DNA from: Crocosphaera sp. UHCC 0190
GTDB taxonomy: Bacteria > Cyanobacteriota > Cyanobacteriia > Cyanobacteriales > Microcystaceae
Reading direction: 5' to 3'
Assembly (NCBI RefSeq): GCF_034932065.1
Contig: NZ_JAYGHP010000002.1
Coordinates: 1-64,000 of the forward strand
Length of the DNA stretch: 64,000 bases
Part shown: positions 45,155 to 55,400 of the stretch, one piece after another
How positions within the stretch are numbered: the stretch's first letter is position 1
Layout: every line of letters begins with the position of its first letter
Notes under the pieces: generated by a model
What the model saw: only the letters and a program-made list of their open reading frames with translations
What the model was told of the DNA's origin: nothing
The model's database searches: none
Translations under genes and position numbers: made by a program

Positions 45155-45561
45155 TAATAGGGTTTCTCCATGCTAACTTTACTTTTAATTTGACTAGAAA
45201 CTCGATAGGTTTCTAAACTAAATTCAAATTTTCTTGTCATCGGATCTCGATTATTTAGACGCATAATTAAACCCATTGGGGTGACAACTATAAAGAAAAT
45301 AATGCCTAAAATAATGCGACTATTAACAAAACCAAGTACCTGTGCAACCTTCATCCACCCATAATGAATAGGGTCAAGAGATTTAGGAATAAATATGGCT
45401 AAAATTATTAAAACTCCGCCAATTATCCAAGGAATTAAAGGTAAACTATGACCCCACAACAAGGGTAAAACTAGCCCCAATAATAGGGCAATAATTGTTC
45501 CTGTTAATAAGCCAAACTCTCGCAATCCTTTTTGATCTAGTTTTGGAATTTCATCAAACAT
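45154..45561 (-). CDS. SxtJ-family membrane protein
   Basis: 135 aa with about four membrane segments (EFGLLTGTIIALLLGLVLPL, IPWIIGGVLIILAIFIP, IILGIIFFIVVTPMGLIM) and the conserved end MTRKFEFSLETYRVSSQIKS. Middle gene of the carbamoyltransferase-SxtJ-SxtK trio. Its role is unproven; a membrane platform for the carbamoyltransferase is possible. Twenty bases separate it from the carbamoyltransferase stop codon. Confidence 0.85.
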   Translation of the reverse strand: MFDEIPKLDQKGLREFGLLTGTIIALLLGLVLPLLWGHSLPLIPWIIGGVLIILAIFIPKSLDPIHYGWMKVAQVLGFVNSRIILGIIFFIVVTPMGLIMRLNNRDPMTRKFEFSLETYRVSSQIKSKVSMEKPY

Positions 45562-45581
45562 CTTTTTTACTCCTTATGTAA

Positions 45582-47420
45582 TTAATCTAGTTCAAATTCG
45601 TTTTTCCAAGCTTCATCCTTTTGCCATTGGGGTTGTTCAGACTTGGCTAATAAATAATTATTAATGACTAAATAATCCATCTCTGTCCGCATAAAACACC
45701 GATAGGCATCTTCTGGAGTACAAACAATGGGTTCTCCCCGTACATTGAAGGAAGTATTAACCAAAACACCACAACCTGTCAAGGCTTCAAATTGTTTAAT
45801 TAATTGATAGTAACGGGGGTTAGTTTCAGGATGAACAGTTTGCACCCTTGCTGAATAGTCTACATGGGTAATAGCGGGAATAGTTGAGCGAGTAACTTTT
45901 AATTTTTCGACCCCAAATAATTGTTTATTTTTCTCATTTATGGGTAAGCGTAACTCTGGATTAATTTCAGCGACTAATAACATATAAGGGCTGGGTTTAT
46001 CTAATTCAAAATAGTCGGAAACTCGGTCAAACAAAACTGAAGGAGCAAAGGGACGAAAGGACTCTCGATACTTAATTTTTAAGTTCATGACGGACTGCAT
46101 TTTCTCATTACGGGGGTCGCCAATAATTGAGCGATTTCCTAAAGCACGGGGTCCAAATTCCATCCGTCCTTGAAACCAACCAACTACATTACCTTGAGCG
46201 ATAATTTCTGCCACTTTGGTAAATAATTCAGCATCTTCTAGATAAATATATTTAGCTTTTACATCATTGAGATATTCCTGAGCTTCTTCATGACTAAATT
46301 CTGGCCCTAAATACGTCCCCTGCATTGCATCAAAAGTTCCACCTTGTCGGGGGTTCTCTAAATATTGATACCATACAGCTAAAGCGGCTCCCACGGCTCC
46401 CCCTGAGTCTCCTGCGGCGGGTTGAATCCAAATATCTTTAAATTTGCTCTCTCTTAAAAGTCGTCCATTGGAGACACAATTTAAGGCGACTCCTCCTGCT
46501 AAACAAAGATAATCTACACCTAATTCTTTGTGGGCTGTATTTGCTAATTTTAGTACAATTTCTTCGGTGACTTTTTGAATAGAAGCAGCAATATTCATCT
46601 CCCGTTGGGTGATTTGACTTTCCGGTTTACGGGGAGATCCACCAAAGAGACGAGCAAATTTATCATTGGTCATCGTCAACCCTGTAGCATAGTTAAAATA
46701 TTCCATATTGAGGCGAAAAGTTCCATCCTCTTTTAAGTCAATTAAATTCTCTAATATAATATCAACATATTTTGGCTCTCCATAGGGAGCTAAACCCATT
46801 AATTTATATTCACCAGAGTTAACTTTAAAGCCTGTATAATAAGTAAATGCTGAATATAATAACCCTAAAGAATGAGGAAAATTAATCTCCCATTGGGGAA
46901 TCATTTGATTACCTTCTCCTAACCATAAAGAAGTTGTTGCCCATTCTCCTACCGCATCTAAACATAAAACCGCAGCCTTTTCAAAGGGACTCGGAAAAAA
47001 TGCAGAAGCAGCATGAGATTGATGATGTTCTGTAAATAATAAGGGAGGCAATTGAGAGGTTTTACAGTTGGCAAGTTTGGCTAATTCTTTCTTTAAAACA
47101 GTCTTTAAATAAAGTTTTTCTTGTAACCATGCTGTCATCGCGGTCAAAAAAGAACGGAACCCTTGAGGTGCATAAGTTAAATAAGTTTCTAATAATCTTT
47201 CAAAGGTAACTAACGGTTTTTCATAAAAAACAATATAATCTAATTCTTGTAAAGAAATATTCCCCTCAGCTAAACTATAAAGAATGGCATTTTTGGGAAA
47301 TCTTGCATCATGTTTCTTGCGACTAAATCTTTCTTCTTGAGCAGCCGCCAGAATTTTTCCCCTTTGCACTAAAGCTGCTGCACTATCATGATAATAGGCT
47401 GAGATTCCAAGTATGTTCAT
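45582..47420 (-). CDS. O-carbamoyltransferase (NodU/CmcH/TobZ/SxtI family)
   Basis: 612 aa from MNILGISAYYHDSAAALVQ; the frame extends 13 codons more, but this is the typical family start. The N-terminal YrdC/Kae1-like fold has HHQSHAASAFFPSPF (iron-binding His pair) and CLAGGVALNCVSNGRLLR; the C-terminal domain has WFQGRMEFGPRALGNRSIIG, TSFNVRGEPIVCTPEDAYRC. It transfers a carbamoyl group from carbamoyl phosphate through carbamoyl-AMP to a hydroxyl of a sugar or natural product. The acceptor is unknown. With the next two genes it matches the SxtI-SxtJ-SxtK set, which is widespread and not specific for saxitoxin. Confidence 0.92.
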   Translation of the reverse strand: MNILGISAYYHDSAAALVQRGKILAAAQEERFSRKKHDARFPKNAILYSLAEGNISLQELDYIVFYEKPLVTFERLLETYLTYAPQGFRSFLTAMTAWLQEKLYLKTVLKKELAKLANCKTSQLPPLLFTEHHQSHAASAFFPSPFEKAAVLCLDAVGEWATTSLWLGEGNQMIPQWEINFPHSLGLLYSAFTYYTGFKVNSGEYKLMGLAPYGEPKYVDIILENLIDLKEDGTFRLNMEYFNYATGLTMTNDKFARLFGGSPRKPESQITQREMNIAASIQKVTEEIVLKLANTAHKELGVDYLCLAGGVALNCVSNGRLLRESKFKDIWIQPAAGDSGGAVGAALAVWYQYLENPRQGGTFDAMQGTYLGPEFSHEEAQEYLNDVKAKYIYLEDAELFTKVAEIIAQGNVVGWFQGRMEFGPRALGNRSIIGDPRNEKMQSVMNLKIKYRESFRPFAPSVLFDRVSDYFELDKPSPYMLLVAEINPELRLPINEKNKQLFGVEKLKVTRSTIPAITHVDYSARVQTVHPETNPRYYQLIKQFEALTGCGVLVNTSFNVRGEPIVCTPEDAYRCFMRTEMDYLVINNYLLAKSEQPQWQKDEAWKNEFELD

Positions 47421-47473
47421 TCCATCCTCCACCAACAGAAATAAAGTACAGGATAACACAATTAGAGATTAAT

Positions 47474-48262
47474 CTACCTAAAAACTAAGTTGAGCGGATC
47501 TCCCCACTGAACCTGCAATCTTTTTTGGGCATTTCCCCTATTAACCGCAATTTCTATCCAGCCGTGACTACCAATTAAGGTAATAAGTTCCCCTGGTTTC
47601 CCATCACTATAGGTTAAACTGTGCTTTATGGTTTGATTTTTAATAATAATTAGCCAAGGTTTTCCCCTAACTTGATCGGCTGGAATATTAGTAATTAAGT
47701 TACCAAAATGATCGATATATTGAATAGCACCTTCTAGTCCTTTTTCGCTAATTTTTACCGTTTCTAAGGTCAAATTGACTAAACTTTCGAGATCAATAGA
47801 TTCTCCCAACTGTTCTAAAGAAACACCAGTCCCTAAATGGGCCCCCACAGCCGCAAAAATATCTCGACCATGAAAGGTCAAACTGGGATCTCGAACTCGC
47901 CAATAGTTTGTATTCGTCAATGTTACCGCAGCGATCGCCTTCTCTTGACTGAGGACACCGCTAAACAGACCATTATCGGGGCCAACTAAATACCCCCTAG
48001 GAACTTGAATGGCTACGCTGCGTCTTTGACTACCGACCCCTGGATCGATCACTCCAATATAGACCGTTCCTAGGGGAAAGTACGGATAGGCGTTCATTAA
48101 ACAAAACCGTCCTGCCCAAATCTGCTGAGGCGGAATCTCATGGCTGAGATCGATAATGGTTATTTGAGGATTAATCGAGGCAATTACACCCTTCATAATT
48201 CCCACATAACCATCTTGTGAGCCAAAATCTGATAACAAGGCAATCACCCTGGTTTTTGACAT
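47474..48262 (-). CDS. SAM hydrolase/hydroxide adenosyltransferase family protein (DUF62)
   Basis: 262 aa from MSKTRVIALLSDFGSQDGYV; six more codons are open upstream. DUF62 motifs: SDFGSQDGYVGIMKGVI, VIDPGVGSQRRSVAI, GPDNGLFSGVL, the HGRDIFAAVGAHL segment and IDHFGNLITNI. Known members split SAM to adenosine and methionine using water (hydroxide adenosyltransferase), related to fluorinase and chlorinase. It lies 53 bases upstream of the carbamoyltransferase gene on the same strand, possibly the same transcript. Confidence 0.88.
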   Translation of the reverse strand: MSKTRVIALLSDFGSQDGYVGIMKGVIASINPQITIIDLSHEIPPQQIWAGRFCLMNAYPYFPLGTVYIGVIDPGVGSQRRSVAIQVPRGYLVGPDNGLFSGVLSQEKAIAAVTLTNTNYWRVRDPSLTFHGRDIFAAVGAHLGTGVSLEQLGESIDLESLVNLTLETVKISEKGLEGAIQYIDHFGNLITNIPADQVRGKPWLIIIKNQTIKHSLTYSDGKPGELITLIGSHGWIEIAVNRGNAQKRLQVQWGDPLNLVFR

Positions 48263-48383
48263 TTTAGTGCTGGGGATCAAGGTTAGATCTATATGAAGAT
48301 TTAGTAACGACTAGCAGAAACTATCCGTTAAATGTTATGTTGAGAATAGGGTTAGCATAAAAAATAAAAAGGGGATGTCCACC

Positions 48384-48545
48384 ATGAACAAAAATAGTCA
48401 AGAAACTTTGACCGAAGCGATTCAAGCCCATCGTGAAAGCCTACGCAAAAGCTTACAACATCGTCTAGAAGTCGCCAGAGCGTCTAATAATGAAAAATTG
48501 CTCCGTCAACTAGAAGCGGAAGCCGCTTATTTACACATTCAATAG
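48384..48545 (+). CDS. Small conserved helical protein, 53 aa
   Basis: MNKNSQETLTEAIQAHRESL, RKSLQHRLEVARASNNEKLL, RQLEAEAAYLHIQ. Charged, entirely helical, no membrane segment. The pattern is familiar from small cyanobacterial conserved hypotheticals, but I know of no function. GGGGA lies upstream as a weak ribosome site. Stands alone, divergent from the DUF62 gene. Confidence 0.7.
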   Translation: MNKNSQETLTEAIQAHRESLRKSLQHRLEVARASNNEKLLRQLEAEAAYLHIQ

Positions 48546-48578
48546 GCCTAAAGCTTAATAATTTTTTTCGATTATCTT

Positions 48579-48604
48579 TAGGGGTCAACGGCCGTTGACC
48601 CCTA
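48579..48604. repeat. 26-bp perfect palindrome, family D
   Basis: TAGGGGTCAACGG and its mirror CCGTTGACCCCTA. Related to 24130 and 58105. Confidence 0.8.
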
Positions 48605-48685
48605 CTTTCATCCCAAGATGTCTGGACAAATGTCTAGATTTTTTTTAGTATAGAAAGTGTAAGCTAAAAAGACAATCAACCGCTC

Positions 48686-49024
48686 ATGTTGACAACAAAA
48701 GTCCTAAATCCCTTGATGATTAGGCAACAACTTCACCTCTCTCAAGAACGAATGGGGCATTTACTGCGTGTTAGTGCAAAAACCCTGTGGCGATGGGAGA
48801 ATAAAAATTCAACCCTTAACCGCGATATACAACAAAGACTCTCTAAGCTGAAACAAATTGCGGAACTTGCTGAGAAAATTTATACTCCTGAAGGCGTTGA
48901 AACGTTTTTATCAATACCGATAGCAGAATTTGATTCCTTAAGTGCTTATGAACTAATGACCTTGGGAAAATACGACCAGGTGTTAGGAGCGTTAGCGGCA
49001 GACTATGAAGGACTTGGTTATTAA
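48686..49024 (+). CDS. Xre/ParS-type antitoxin of a RES-Xre system
   Basis: 112 aa. A helix-turn-helix lies in LMIRQQLHLSQERMGHLLRV and SAKTLWRWENKNSTLN; the C-terminal half (YTPEGVETFLSIPIAEFDSL, YELMTLGKYDQVLGALAADY) is the MbcA/ParS toxin-binding domain, whose last helix usually plugs the toxin active site. It represses its own operon in known systems. The RES gene starts four bases after the stop codon. Confidence 0.85.
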   Translation: MLTTKVLNPLMIRQQLHLSQERMGHLLRVSAKTLWRWENKNSTLNRDIQQRLSKLKQIAELAEKIYTPEGVETFLSIPIAEFDSLSAYELMTLGKYDQVLGALAADYEGLGY

Positions 49025-49027
49025 ACC

Positions 49028-49561
49028 ATGCTGCAAGATTGGATTGTACCTTGGTCTGGACAAGGGTTTCGTCATCTTCCTGATGGTAATTACAATGTTT
49101 ATGATTTCCAGTATGCAGGATTAGCGACAAATAACCGTTGGAATGTTCAGGGAGAAGCTACCTTATATCTTGCAGGGAGTCTTGATGTGGTAGTGGGAGA
49201 GTGGTCGCGCCATTTTCAGTTTGACCGACCTCAACAGTTATCTACCAAAACCAAGCGGCGTAAGGTTTATGGGTTTGAGGTGAGACTAAATCAGACTTTA
49301 AACCTCTGTCAAGCAGAAATTTGGCAGGAATTATCCCTTGCAAATGCGCCCCATTGTTTTCTTGATAAAAAAATTGCCAGAGCAACTGCCCAGTTTATTC
49401 GGCAAACCACCGATGTTGAGGCAATTTTTGTCCCGTCAATGGCGTTTTTAGACCAGTTAGATAAGTGGGTATTGGTGCTTTTTTTGGAAAAATTGCCTTA
49501 TGAGTCCCAGACATTCCTTCCCGTTGTACAAGATTTTGGGTTCTTGAATATTAATAATTAA
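49028..49561 (+). CDS. RES-domain toxin
   Basis: 177 aa. The RES pattern is complete: Arg in GFRHLPDG, the NNRWNVQGEATLYLA block, Glu in VVVGEWSRHF (about residue 58) and Ser in IFVPSMAFLD. Known RES toxins degrade NAD+ (MbcT) or ADP-ribosylate Prs (ParT). Intact reading frame, immediately downstream of its Xre antitoxin; this is one of only three TA pairs in the window with both genes whole. Confidence 0.85.
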   Translation: MLQDWIVPWSGQGFRHLPDGNYNVYDFQYAGLATNNRWNVQGEATLYLAGSLDVVVGEWSRHFQFDRPQQLSTKTKRRKVYGFEVRLNQTLNLCQAEIWQELSLANAPHCFLDKKIARATAQFIRQTTDVEAIFVPSMAFLDQLDKWVLVLFLEKLPYESQTFLPVVQDFGFLNINN

Positions 49562-49582
49562 TCGCTAATTTTACTGATTAAC

Positions 49583-49765
49583 ATGAATAATTCACCTAAT
49601 TGGTTTATCACTAAAACAGAAACAGGTCATTGTCAAATTATCACCCTTGAAGGTGAAGAATTGCCGAAAACAGAGCAATATTGGGGGCCATTTCCCTCCC
49701 AAGAAGAAGCGATCGCTCGTCGAGTAGGTTTAATTCGTTCTGGTAAATGTCAACCCTTTACTTAA
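49583..49765 (+). CDS. Small conserved hypothetical protein, 60 aa
   Basis: MNNSPNWFITKTETGHCQII, TLEGEELPKTEQYWGPFPSQ, EEAIARRVGLIRSGKCQPFT. A strand-strand-helix layout with WGPFxSxEEAxARRVGLIRxGKC, a pattern I associate with cyanobacterial conserved small proteins; no function known. It lies 21 bases after the RES toxin gene on the same strand and may be co-transcribed by chance. Confidence 0.7.
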   Translation: MNNSPNWFITKTETGHCQIITLEGEELPKTEQYWGPFPSQEEAIARRVGLIRSGKCQPFT

Positions 49766-49785
49766 TAGACAAATTGAATATTGAT

Positions 49786-50508
49786 TTATTGAGAACTAAC
49801 TAACACAAATCCTCTAGTTTTATTGGATGCAGAATCTATAGTATTAATGGCTTTCCATAAGTCTTCCGCTTTTACCCAAACCGGGGGATATTTATAACGG
49901 GAAACATCTAAAATCAGAAAGCGATCGCTTTCTTTATGGTAAGCAGCAATGGGGGAAATATGACCTCCTTTTTCTTGGCCAATGGTATGACGTAAATAGT
50001 TAATTAAAACAAAATTATTGGGTTGTTTTAAATTATCAATAATACGTTGACGAAATTCTTGTAAACTCACGTCACTGCCATAATATACATTAACATTAAT
50101 AGGATAACTAGCTAATAGTTCTCCTAATTGTTGTAAGGTCATTCCCCCCTGTGCTACCATTTCTGATGTCATTACTGCTTGAGTTTTAGAGTTATCAAAT
50201 AGGTTTTGTTGAGTAAACCGATGATATGTCCTCCATTCAGGGGCTTTTGGGGCAGGAATAGACAAAGCATTGAGTACCATTACTATACTTGCTACTCCAC
50301 AATAAGCAAGGTTTTCTTGGGTTTCAAATTGAAGACTTAAGGGAATATAATCTTGACGGGCGTTACTTTCAATTAGAAAGGTTTCTCCTGGGGTTGAATT
50401 AAAATTAATCAGGTTAGAATTTAAGGGTAATGTTTGAGCAATAACCTGACGGGGAATTAAACAAAGTCCCATCAGAGAAATTCGTGAAATTAAGGAAATA
50501 ATTTTCAT
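49786..50508 (-). CDS. Phytochelatin synthase-like cysteine peptidase
   Basis: 240 aa with an N-terminal signal peptide (SLISRISLMGLCLIPRQVIA). Catalytic triad readable: C70 in AYCGVASIVMVLNAL, H183 in GGHISPIAAY and D201 in LILDVSRYKYPPVWV. It corresponds to the half-length prokaryotic form (as in Nostoc), which has only the catalytic domain. Known: the prokaryotic form mainly cleaves Gly from glutathione and makes little phytochelatin. Signal peptide suggests periplasmic glutathione turnover or metal defence. Confidence 0.9.
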   Translation of the reverse strand: MKIISLISRISLMGLCLIPRQVIAQTLPLNSNLINFNSTPGETFLIESNARQDYIPLSLQFETQENLAYCGVASIVMVLNALSIPAPKAPEWRTYHRFTQQNLFDNSKTQAVMTSEMVAQGGMTLQQLGELLASYPINVNVYYGSDVSLQEFRQRIIDNLKQPNNFVLINYLRHTIGQEKGGHISPIAAYHKESDRFLILDVSRYKYPPVWVKAEDLWKAINTIDSASNKTRGFVLVSSQ

Positions 50509-50674
50509 GTTTTTTTTGTTTTAATTTTAAAGATATGCTTTCAAGACTTAGGTAAAGCCTCTATAAATTGCATTTTTTGTTCGGTAAATTCATGAATTGC
50601 CCCCACAGATAGATTTTGCGTGCAAGTTCCGCCCTTGATTTTATCATGTTTGGATGCCTTGCCTTTATAATTAT

Positions 50675-51817
50675 CTATTCAAGACTAAGCAGGGCTAAAA
50701 TATATTCTCCTTGGTTGACAGAATAGCTGGTAGAAACATCAAAAATAAAGCCATCATTTTCTGCATAAATATCAATGATTTCTGGTAATTTACCTTGTTT
50801 GTTAAAGCTAATTATTTGATATAATTTATCTCCTGCTTTGACGGTATGTTTGAGAGACATTCTATTTTGAACCATGCCACCAGTCGGGGCATAGTAACTT
50901 TTTATCTGCTGCCGAGATACTAACTTTATCTCTGTGATTTGGGGTGAATAATTAGGAAGTTTGAGAACATTTTTTTTCACTAAATAATTTTTTATTCCCG
51001 ATACCCCAACCGCCACAGATTGAGGATTCATTTGCATTCCTGAACCTAACTCAAGTGTCCAAGATTCCCTGTCAACATTGATGTCTCTGCCCAATTCTTT
51101 AAACTTCTTTTCTAAAGCTAACCAGGGTTTCATAAAGGATTCATCAAAGGCATCACCATCATAAGTGTTCATTGAAATTCCATAATCAATATTAAAATAT
51201 TTGGCACTCTCTTCTTGTTTTCCTGGAAAACAAAAGAGATAATCAATGCCTTGATTACTCGAACTATGAAGATCAATAACATAATTAGCATCAATCGAAA
51301 GAGATTGTAATTGATAGCGATATTGTTCATATAAAGGTGCGCTACTGGAACCTTGGATTTTATCTAATTGTTTGGTAAATGCCTTTTTTTGCTGCTTCAA
51401 GAAACTTTCTTGAATGCTGAGAGAATCGAGTTTAAAATGGGCTTTAACAAACCCCTCTAAATCTTGACAATTTTTTTCATAATCCCAAAAAATTCGATTC
51501 CAATCTTTGCCATCATAGCTGTTATATCTTCCTGTGGCAAAAAAATGATTCCTTTGATTTGTTCCTATGGGATTACAAATCGGGACAAGCCAAACTTCGC
51601 CATCAAGTTGTTCAGGTTTTAATCCCGAAAAAAAATCAATTAATTGAGCAATAACCGCATTACCAACAATTTCTGAGCCATGTAAATTGGATTGAATATA
51701 AACTTTTTTATCACTTTTTTTGCCAATAAACTGATATACTTGAAGGGAAAGTTGATCCCCCGAAGCAAGCTTAAGTAAATCAAATGTTTGGATTTTTGGT
51801 TTCATTGTATTGCTCAT
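50675..51817 (-). CDS. M14-type succinylglutamate desuccinylase/aspartoacylase-like protein
   Basis: 380 aa. Zinc ligands H46 and E49 in SNLHGSEIVGN and the later His in YVIDLHSSSNQG; catalytic Glu probably in SWTLELGSGM. The C-terminal 80 residues form a beta-barrel cap (YYAPTGGMVQNRMSLKHTVK, GEYILALLSLE). Longer than aspartoacylase and closer to the deacylase AstE-like group; the substrate is unknown. It is a different subfamily from the gene at 30446. M5 is an alternative start. Confidence 0.85.
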   Translation of the reverse strand: MSNTMKPKIQTFDLLKLASGDQLSLQVYQFIGKKSDKKVYIQSNLHGSEIVGNAVIAQLIDFFSGLKPEQLDGEVWLVPICNPIGTNQRNHFFATGRYNSYDGKDWNRIFWDYEKNCQDLEGFVKAHFKLDSLSIQESFLKQQKKAFTKQLDKIQGSSSAPLYEQYRYQLQSLSIDANYVIDLHSSSNQGIDYLFCFPGKQEESAKYFNIDYGISMNTYDGDAFDESFMKPWLALEKKFKELGRDINVDRESWTLELGSGMQMNPQSVAVGVSGIKNYLVKKNVLKLPNYSPQITEIKLVSRQQIKSYYAPTGGMVQNRMSLKHTVKAGDKLYQIISFNKQGKLPEIIDIYAENDGFIFDVSTSYSVNQGEYILALLSLE

Positions 51818-51938
51818 TTGTCATTGATTATTGATAATTGCTTAAGAGTGTGATACCTAGCAAGTTGACAAAACTGATAGAAAAAACTACCTTAAAAAAG
51901 TCCCATCACAGACACATTAATTTAGCAGGTTTAGTAAA

Positions 51939-52367
51939 ATGGTACAAGCCAAACTCGGCGATACAGTCAAGGTAAACTATACGGGTAAGTTGGAAGACGG
52001 GACAGTGTTTGATTCTTCGGTTGATCGTGATCCCTTAGAATTCGCTGTGGGAGAAGGCCAGGTGATTGCTGGTTTTGAGGAAGCAGTGGTGGGAATGAAT
52101 CTAGGAGATGCCAAAACTGTGACCATACCCTCTGATCAAGCTTATGGCCCTTATCATGAAGAATTAGTGATGATTGTTGAAGAACAACAAATGCCACCAG
52201 AATTAGTTATAGAAGTCGGCCAGCAATTACAAATGCGTCATCCCAGTGGTCAAGTGATTCCTGTGGTGATTACCAATGTTTCTGATGCTCAAGTCACTTT
52301 GGATGCAAATCATCCCTTAGCGGGAGAGGATTTAACCTTTGAAATTGAATTGGTCGAAATTCAATAA
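51939..52367 (+). CDS. FKBP-type peptidyl-prolyl isomerase (SlyD-like)
   Basis: 142 aa. FKBP core VKVNYTGKLEDGTVFDSSVD and FAVGEGQVIAGFEEAVVGMN, with an inserted IF domain (about residues 75-125) as in SlyD. Unlike E. coli SlyD it has no His/Cys-rich metal-binding tail; the protein ends at the isomerase strand TFEIELVEIQ. Cytosolic; catalyses proline isomerisation and chaperones folding. Single gene, divergent from the deacylase. Confidence 0.92.
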   Translation: MVQAKLGDTVKVNYTGKLEDGTVFDSSVDRDPLEFAVGEGQVIAGFEEAVVGMNLGDAKTVTIPSDQAYGPYHEELVMIVEEQQMPPELVIEVGQQLQMRHPSGQVIPVVITNVSDAQVTLDANHPLAGEDLTFEIELVEIQ

Positions 52368-52430
52368 ATTAAGTCAACAATTATAGGGCGGTAATCTTGA
52401 TTATCGCTTCTTTGTCGGTTTTCCAGTATT

Positions 52431-55400
52431 ATGAAAAGTCCCCAAAAATCTCCAACCCCAGAACAAATTATTCAGCAACTAAAAGCTGAGATTGATCATT
52501 TAAAGGCGGCGAAACAAGAAGCGTTGAAAAGTCAAGAAGATCTGCGAGAAAGTGAAGAACGTTGGCAATTAGTTTTAAAGGGAACGAATGAGGGAATTTG
52601 GGACTGGAACTTGAAAAATGATGAGATGTTTTTTTCTGCTCGTTGGAAAGAAATGTTAGGCTATGAAGATGAAGAATTGCCGAATCATATTGATACTTGG
52701 AAACAATTAATTCATCCACAAGATACAGAAAAAGTATTGAAAATTGTCCAAGAATATTTAGATAAAAAAACCGATCATTACCGTGCTGAATTTCGCTTAA
52801 GATGTCAAGATGGTAGTTATAAATGGATTCTTTCTAGGGGACAAGCTTTATGGGATAAGGGTGGAAAACCAATCAGGATGGCCGGTGCCCATAGTGATAT
52901 TAGCGATCGCAAAAAAGAACAAATTTTATTAACCTCATTAATTGATTGTATCCCTGATTTAGTCTTTTGTAAAGATGTTAAAGGGATGTATAAAATGTGT
53001 AATCATGCCTTTGAGAATTTTGTGGGATTAGATAGATCAGAAATCCTGGGTAAGACAGATTTTGAACTTTTTCTCCCAGAAGAAGCACTATTTTTTCGGC
53101 AACAAGATCGCCTCATGATGCAGCAAAAACAGTCTCGACGCAATGAAGAATGGCTTACCTATCCTGATGGTAGTCGTCGCTTAGTTGATACGTTAAAAAC
53201 CCCGTTTTGTTGTGCTGAGGGTGAATTAATGGGAACCATTGGTATTAGTCGAGATATTACTGATCGCAAACACAAAGAAGAAGCGATCAAAAAACAAGCA
53301 GAACGAGATGCTTTACTTAGTAATATTGCTCGACAATTAATCGACCAAGATCTGAATGTTGCCATTAATTTTATCTTAGAAGCACTAGGGAAATTTACCA
53401 ACTGCGATCGCAGTTATGTGATCCATTATTTTCCTGAAGAAAAAGCTTGGAGTATGCGCCATGAATGGTCTAGTGAATATACCTCATCAACTATTAGTGA
53501 TTCTCAAAATATTCCCTTAGAAGTCTTTCCTTGGTTTTCTGAACAATTAATTAATGGCAAAGCAATTTGTATTAATCATGTTGACGATCTTCCCTTGGAA
53601 GCTATCGCAGAAAAAGATGCCTTTAAAAACAGTTTAAGCCCTACCTTAGTTGTGGTTCCCATGATGGCAGGTGGCAATATTTTGGGGTATTTAGGATTAG
53701 ATGGAAAAGCATCAAAACGATGGACAAATAAAGAGGTAAACCTCTTAAAGTTAGTGGGAGAATTAATGGCAATTGCTGAAGCAAGAGCCAATGCAGAAGA
53801 AGCACAAAAAGACTCACAGGCAAGATTTGCTGGTATTTTAGATAATGCGAATGAAGCAATTATTTCCATAGACGAGAACCAAAATATTACCCTGTTTAAT
53901 CATGCAGCAGAAAAAACCTTTGGTTACACAGCAGAGGAAGTGTTAGGGCAACCTTTTAATCTGTTAATTCCTACCCGTTTTACTGACTATCATCAGCAGC
54001 ATATAAAAACATTTCGAGAAACCCCAGAAACCGCGAGACAAATGGGGGGCCGTCGTCCCGTTTTTGGGCAACGCAAAGATGAAACAGAATTTTTAGCAGA
54101 AGTGTCTATCTCTAAAATTAAACTGCGAGGCCGAACTATTTTTACGGCCATTGTTCGGGATATTACGGAACGAAAACAAGCAGAAGAAGCCCTCAAACAA
54201 GCAAAAGAAACTGCTGATGCCGCTAACCGAGCTAAAAGTGAATTTTTGGCCAGTATGAGTCATGAATTACGTACTCCCTTAAATGCCATTTTAGGGTTTA
54301 CACAAGTGATGCAACGAGATCGTTCTTTAAATGAGGAACAACAGCAAAATTTAGGGATTATTGGTCGTAGTGGAGAACATTTATTAGAGTTGATTAATGA
54401 TATTCTAGAGATGACGAAAATTGAAGCAGGGAGAACGACATTTAATCAAGTTAATTTTGATCTTTATCGTCTTCTCGATAACTTAGAATCAATGCTACAC
54501 CTCAAAGCAGAAGAAAAGCAATTACAATTAATCTTTGAAAAAGTCCAAGATGTTCCCCAATATATTCAAACCGATGAAGGAAAATTACGTCAAGTATTAA
54601 TTAATTTGTTAGGTAATGCCATTAAATTTACTCAAGAAGGGGGTGTTATTTTACGAGTTAAAGGAGAACGCCAAAAACGGAAAACCAAGTCCATTATTTT
54701 AACCTTTGAAGTAGAAGATACTGGCCCTGGTATTGCCCCTGAAGAAGTGGATCAATTATTTGAAGCCTTTGGACAAACAGAAACAGGTCGAAATTCCCAA
54801 GAAGGGACGGGGTTAGGGTTGCCCATTAGTCGAAAATTTGTCCAATTAATGGGGGGAGAAATTACCGTCAGCAGTGTGTTAGGTAGAGGTAGTTTATTTA
54901 CTTTTAGTATTAAAGTTGACATCGTTACTGCTAATAAAATTAAAGTTCATAAACCCACCCGTCGCGTCATTGGTTTGGCCCCCGAACAACCCCAATATCG
55001 AATTTTAGTCGTGGATGATCGCCTAGAAAGTCGTATCCTGTTAGTCAAATTATTGTCTTCCCTGGGGTTTAATGTTCGTCAAGCAAGCAACGGACAACAA
55101 GCGTTAGATACTTGGGAAGCCTGGGAACCCCATTTAATTTGGATGGATATGAGAATGCCCGTTATTGATGGTTATAAAGCCACTCAACGCATTAAAGCGA
55201 CGATGAAAGGACAAGCAACCGTAATTATTGCGTTAACAGCTAGTGCCTTTGAAGAAGAACGAAATTTGGTATTATCGGCAGGATGTGATGATTTTATGCG
55301 AAAACCTTTCAGAGAGGAGGTACTTTGGGGAAAAATTGCCCAACATCTCGGTGTGCGTTATCTTTATGAAGACGTAGAGGAGGTTAAAGGTTCTCATAAT

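Noticed and set aside
44549..47420. A saxitoxin biosynthesis cluster
   Set aside because: Only the I/J/K-like trio and a dead Rieske fragment are present. These three genes occur widely in bacteria that make no saxitoxin, and none of the core genes (polyketide-like sxtA, amidinotransferase) is in the window.
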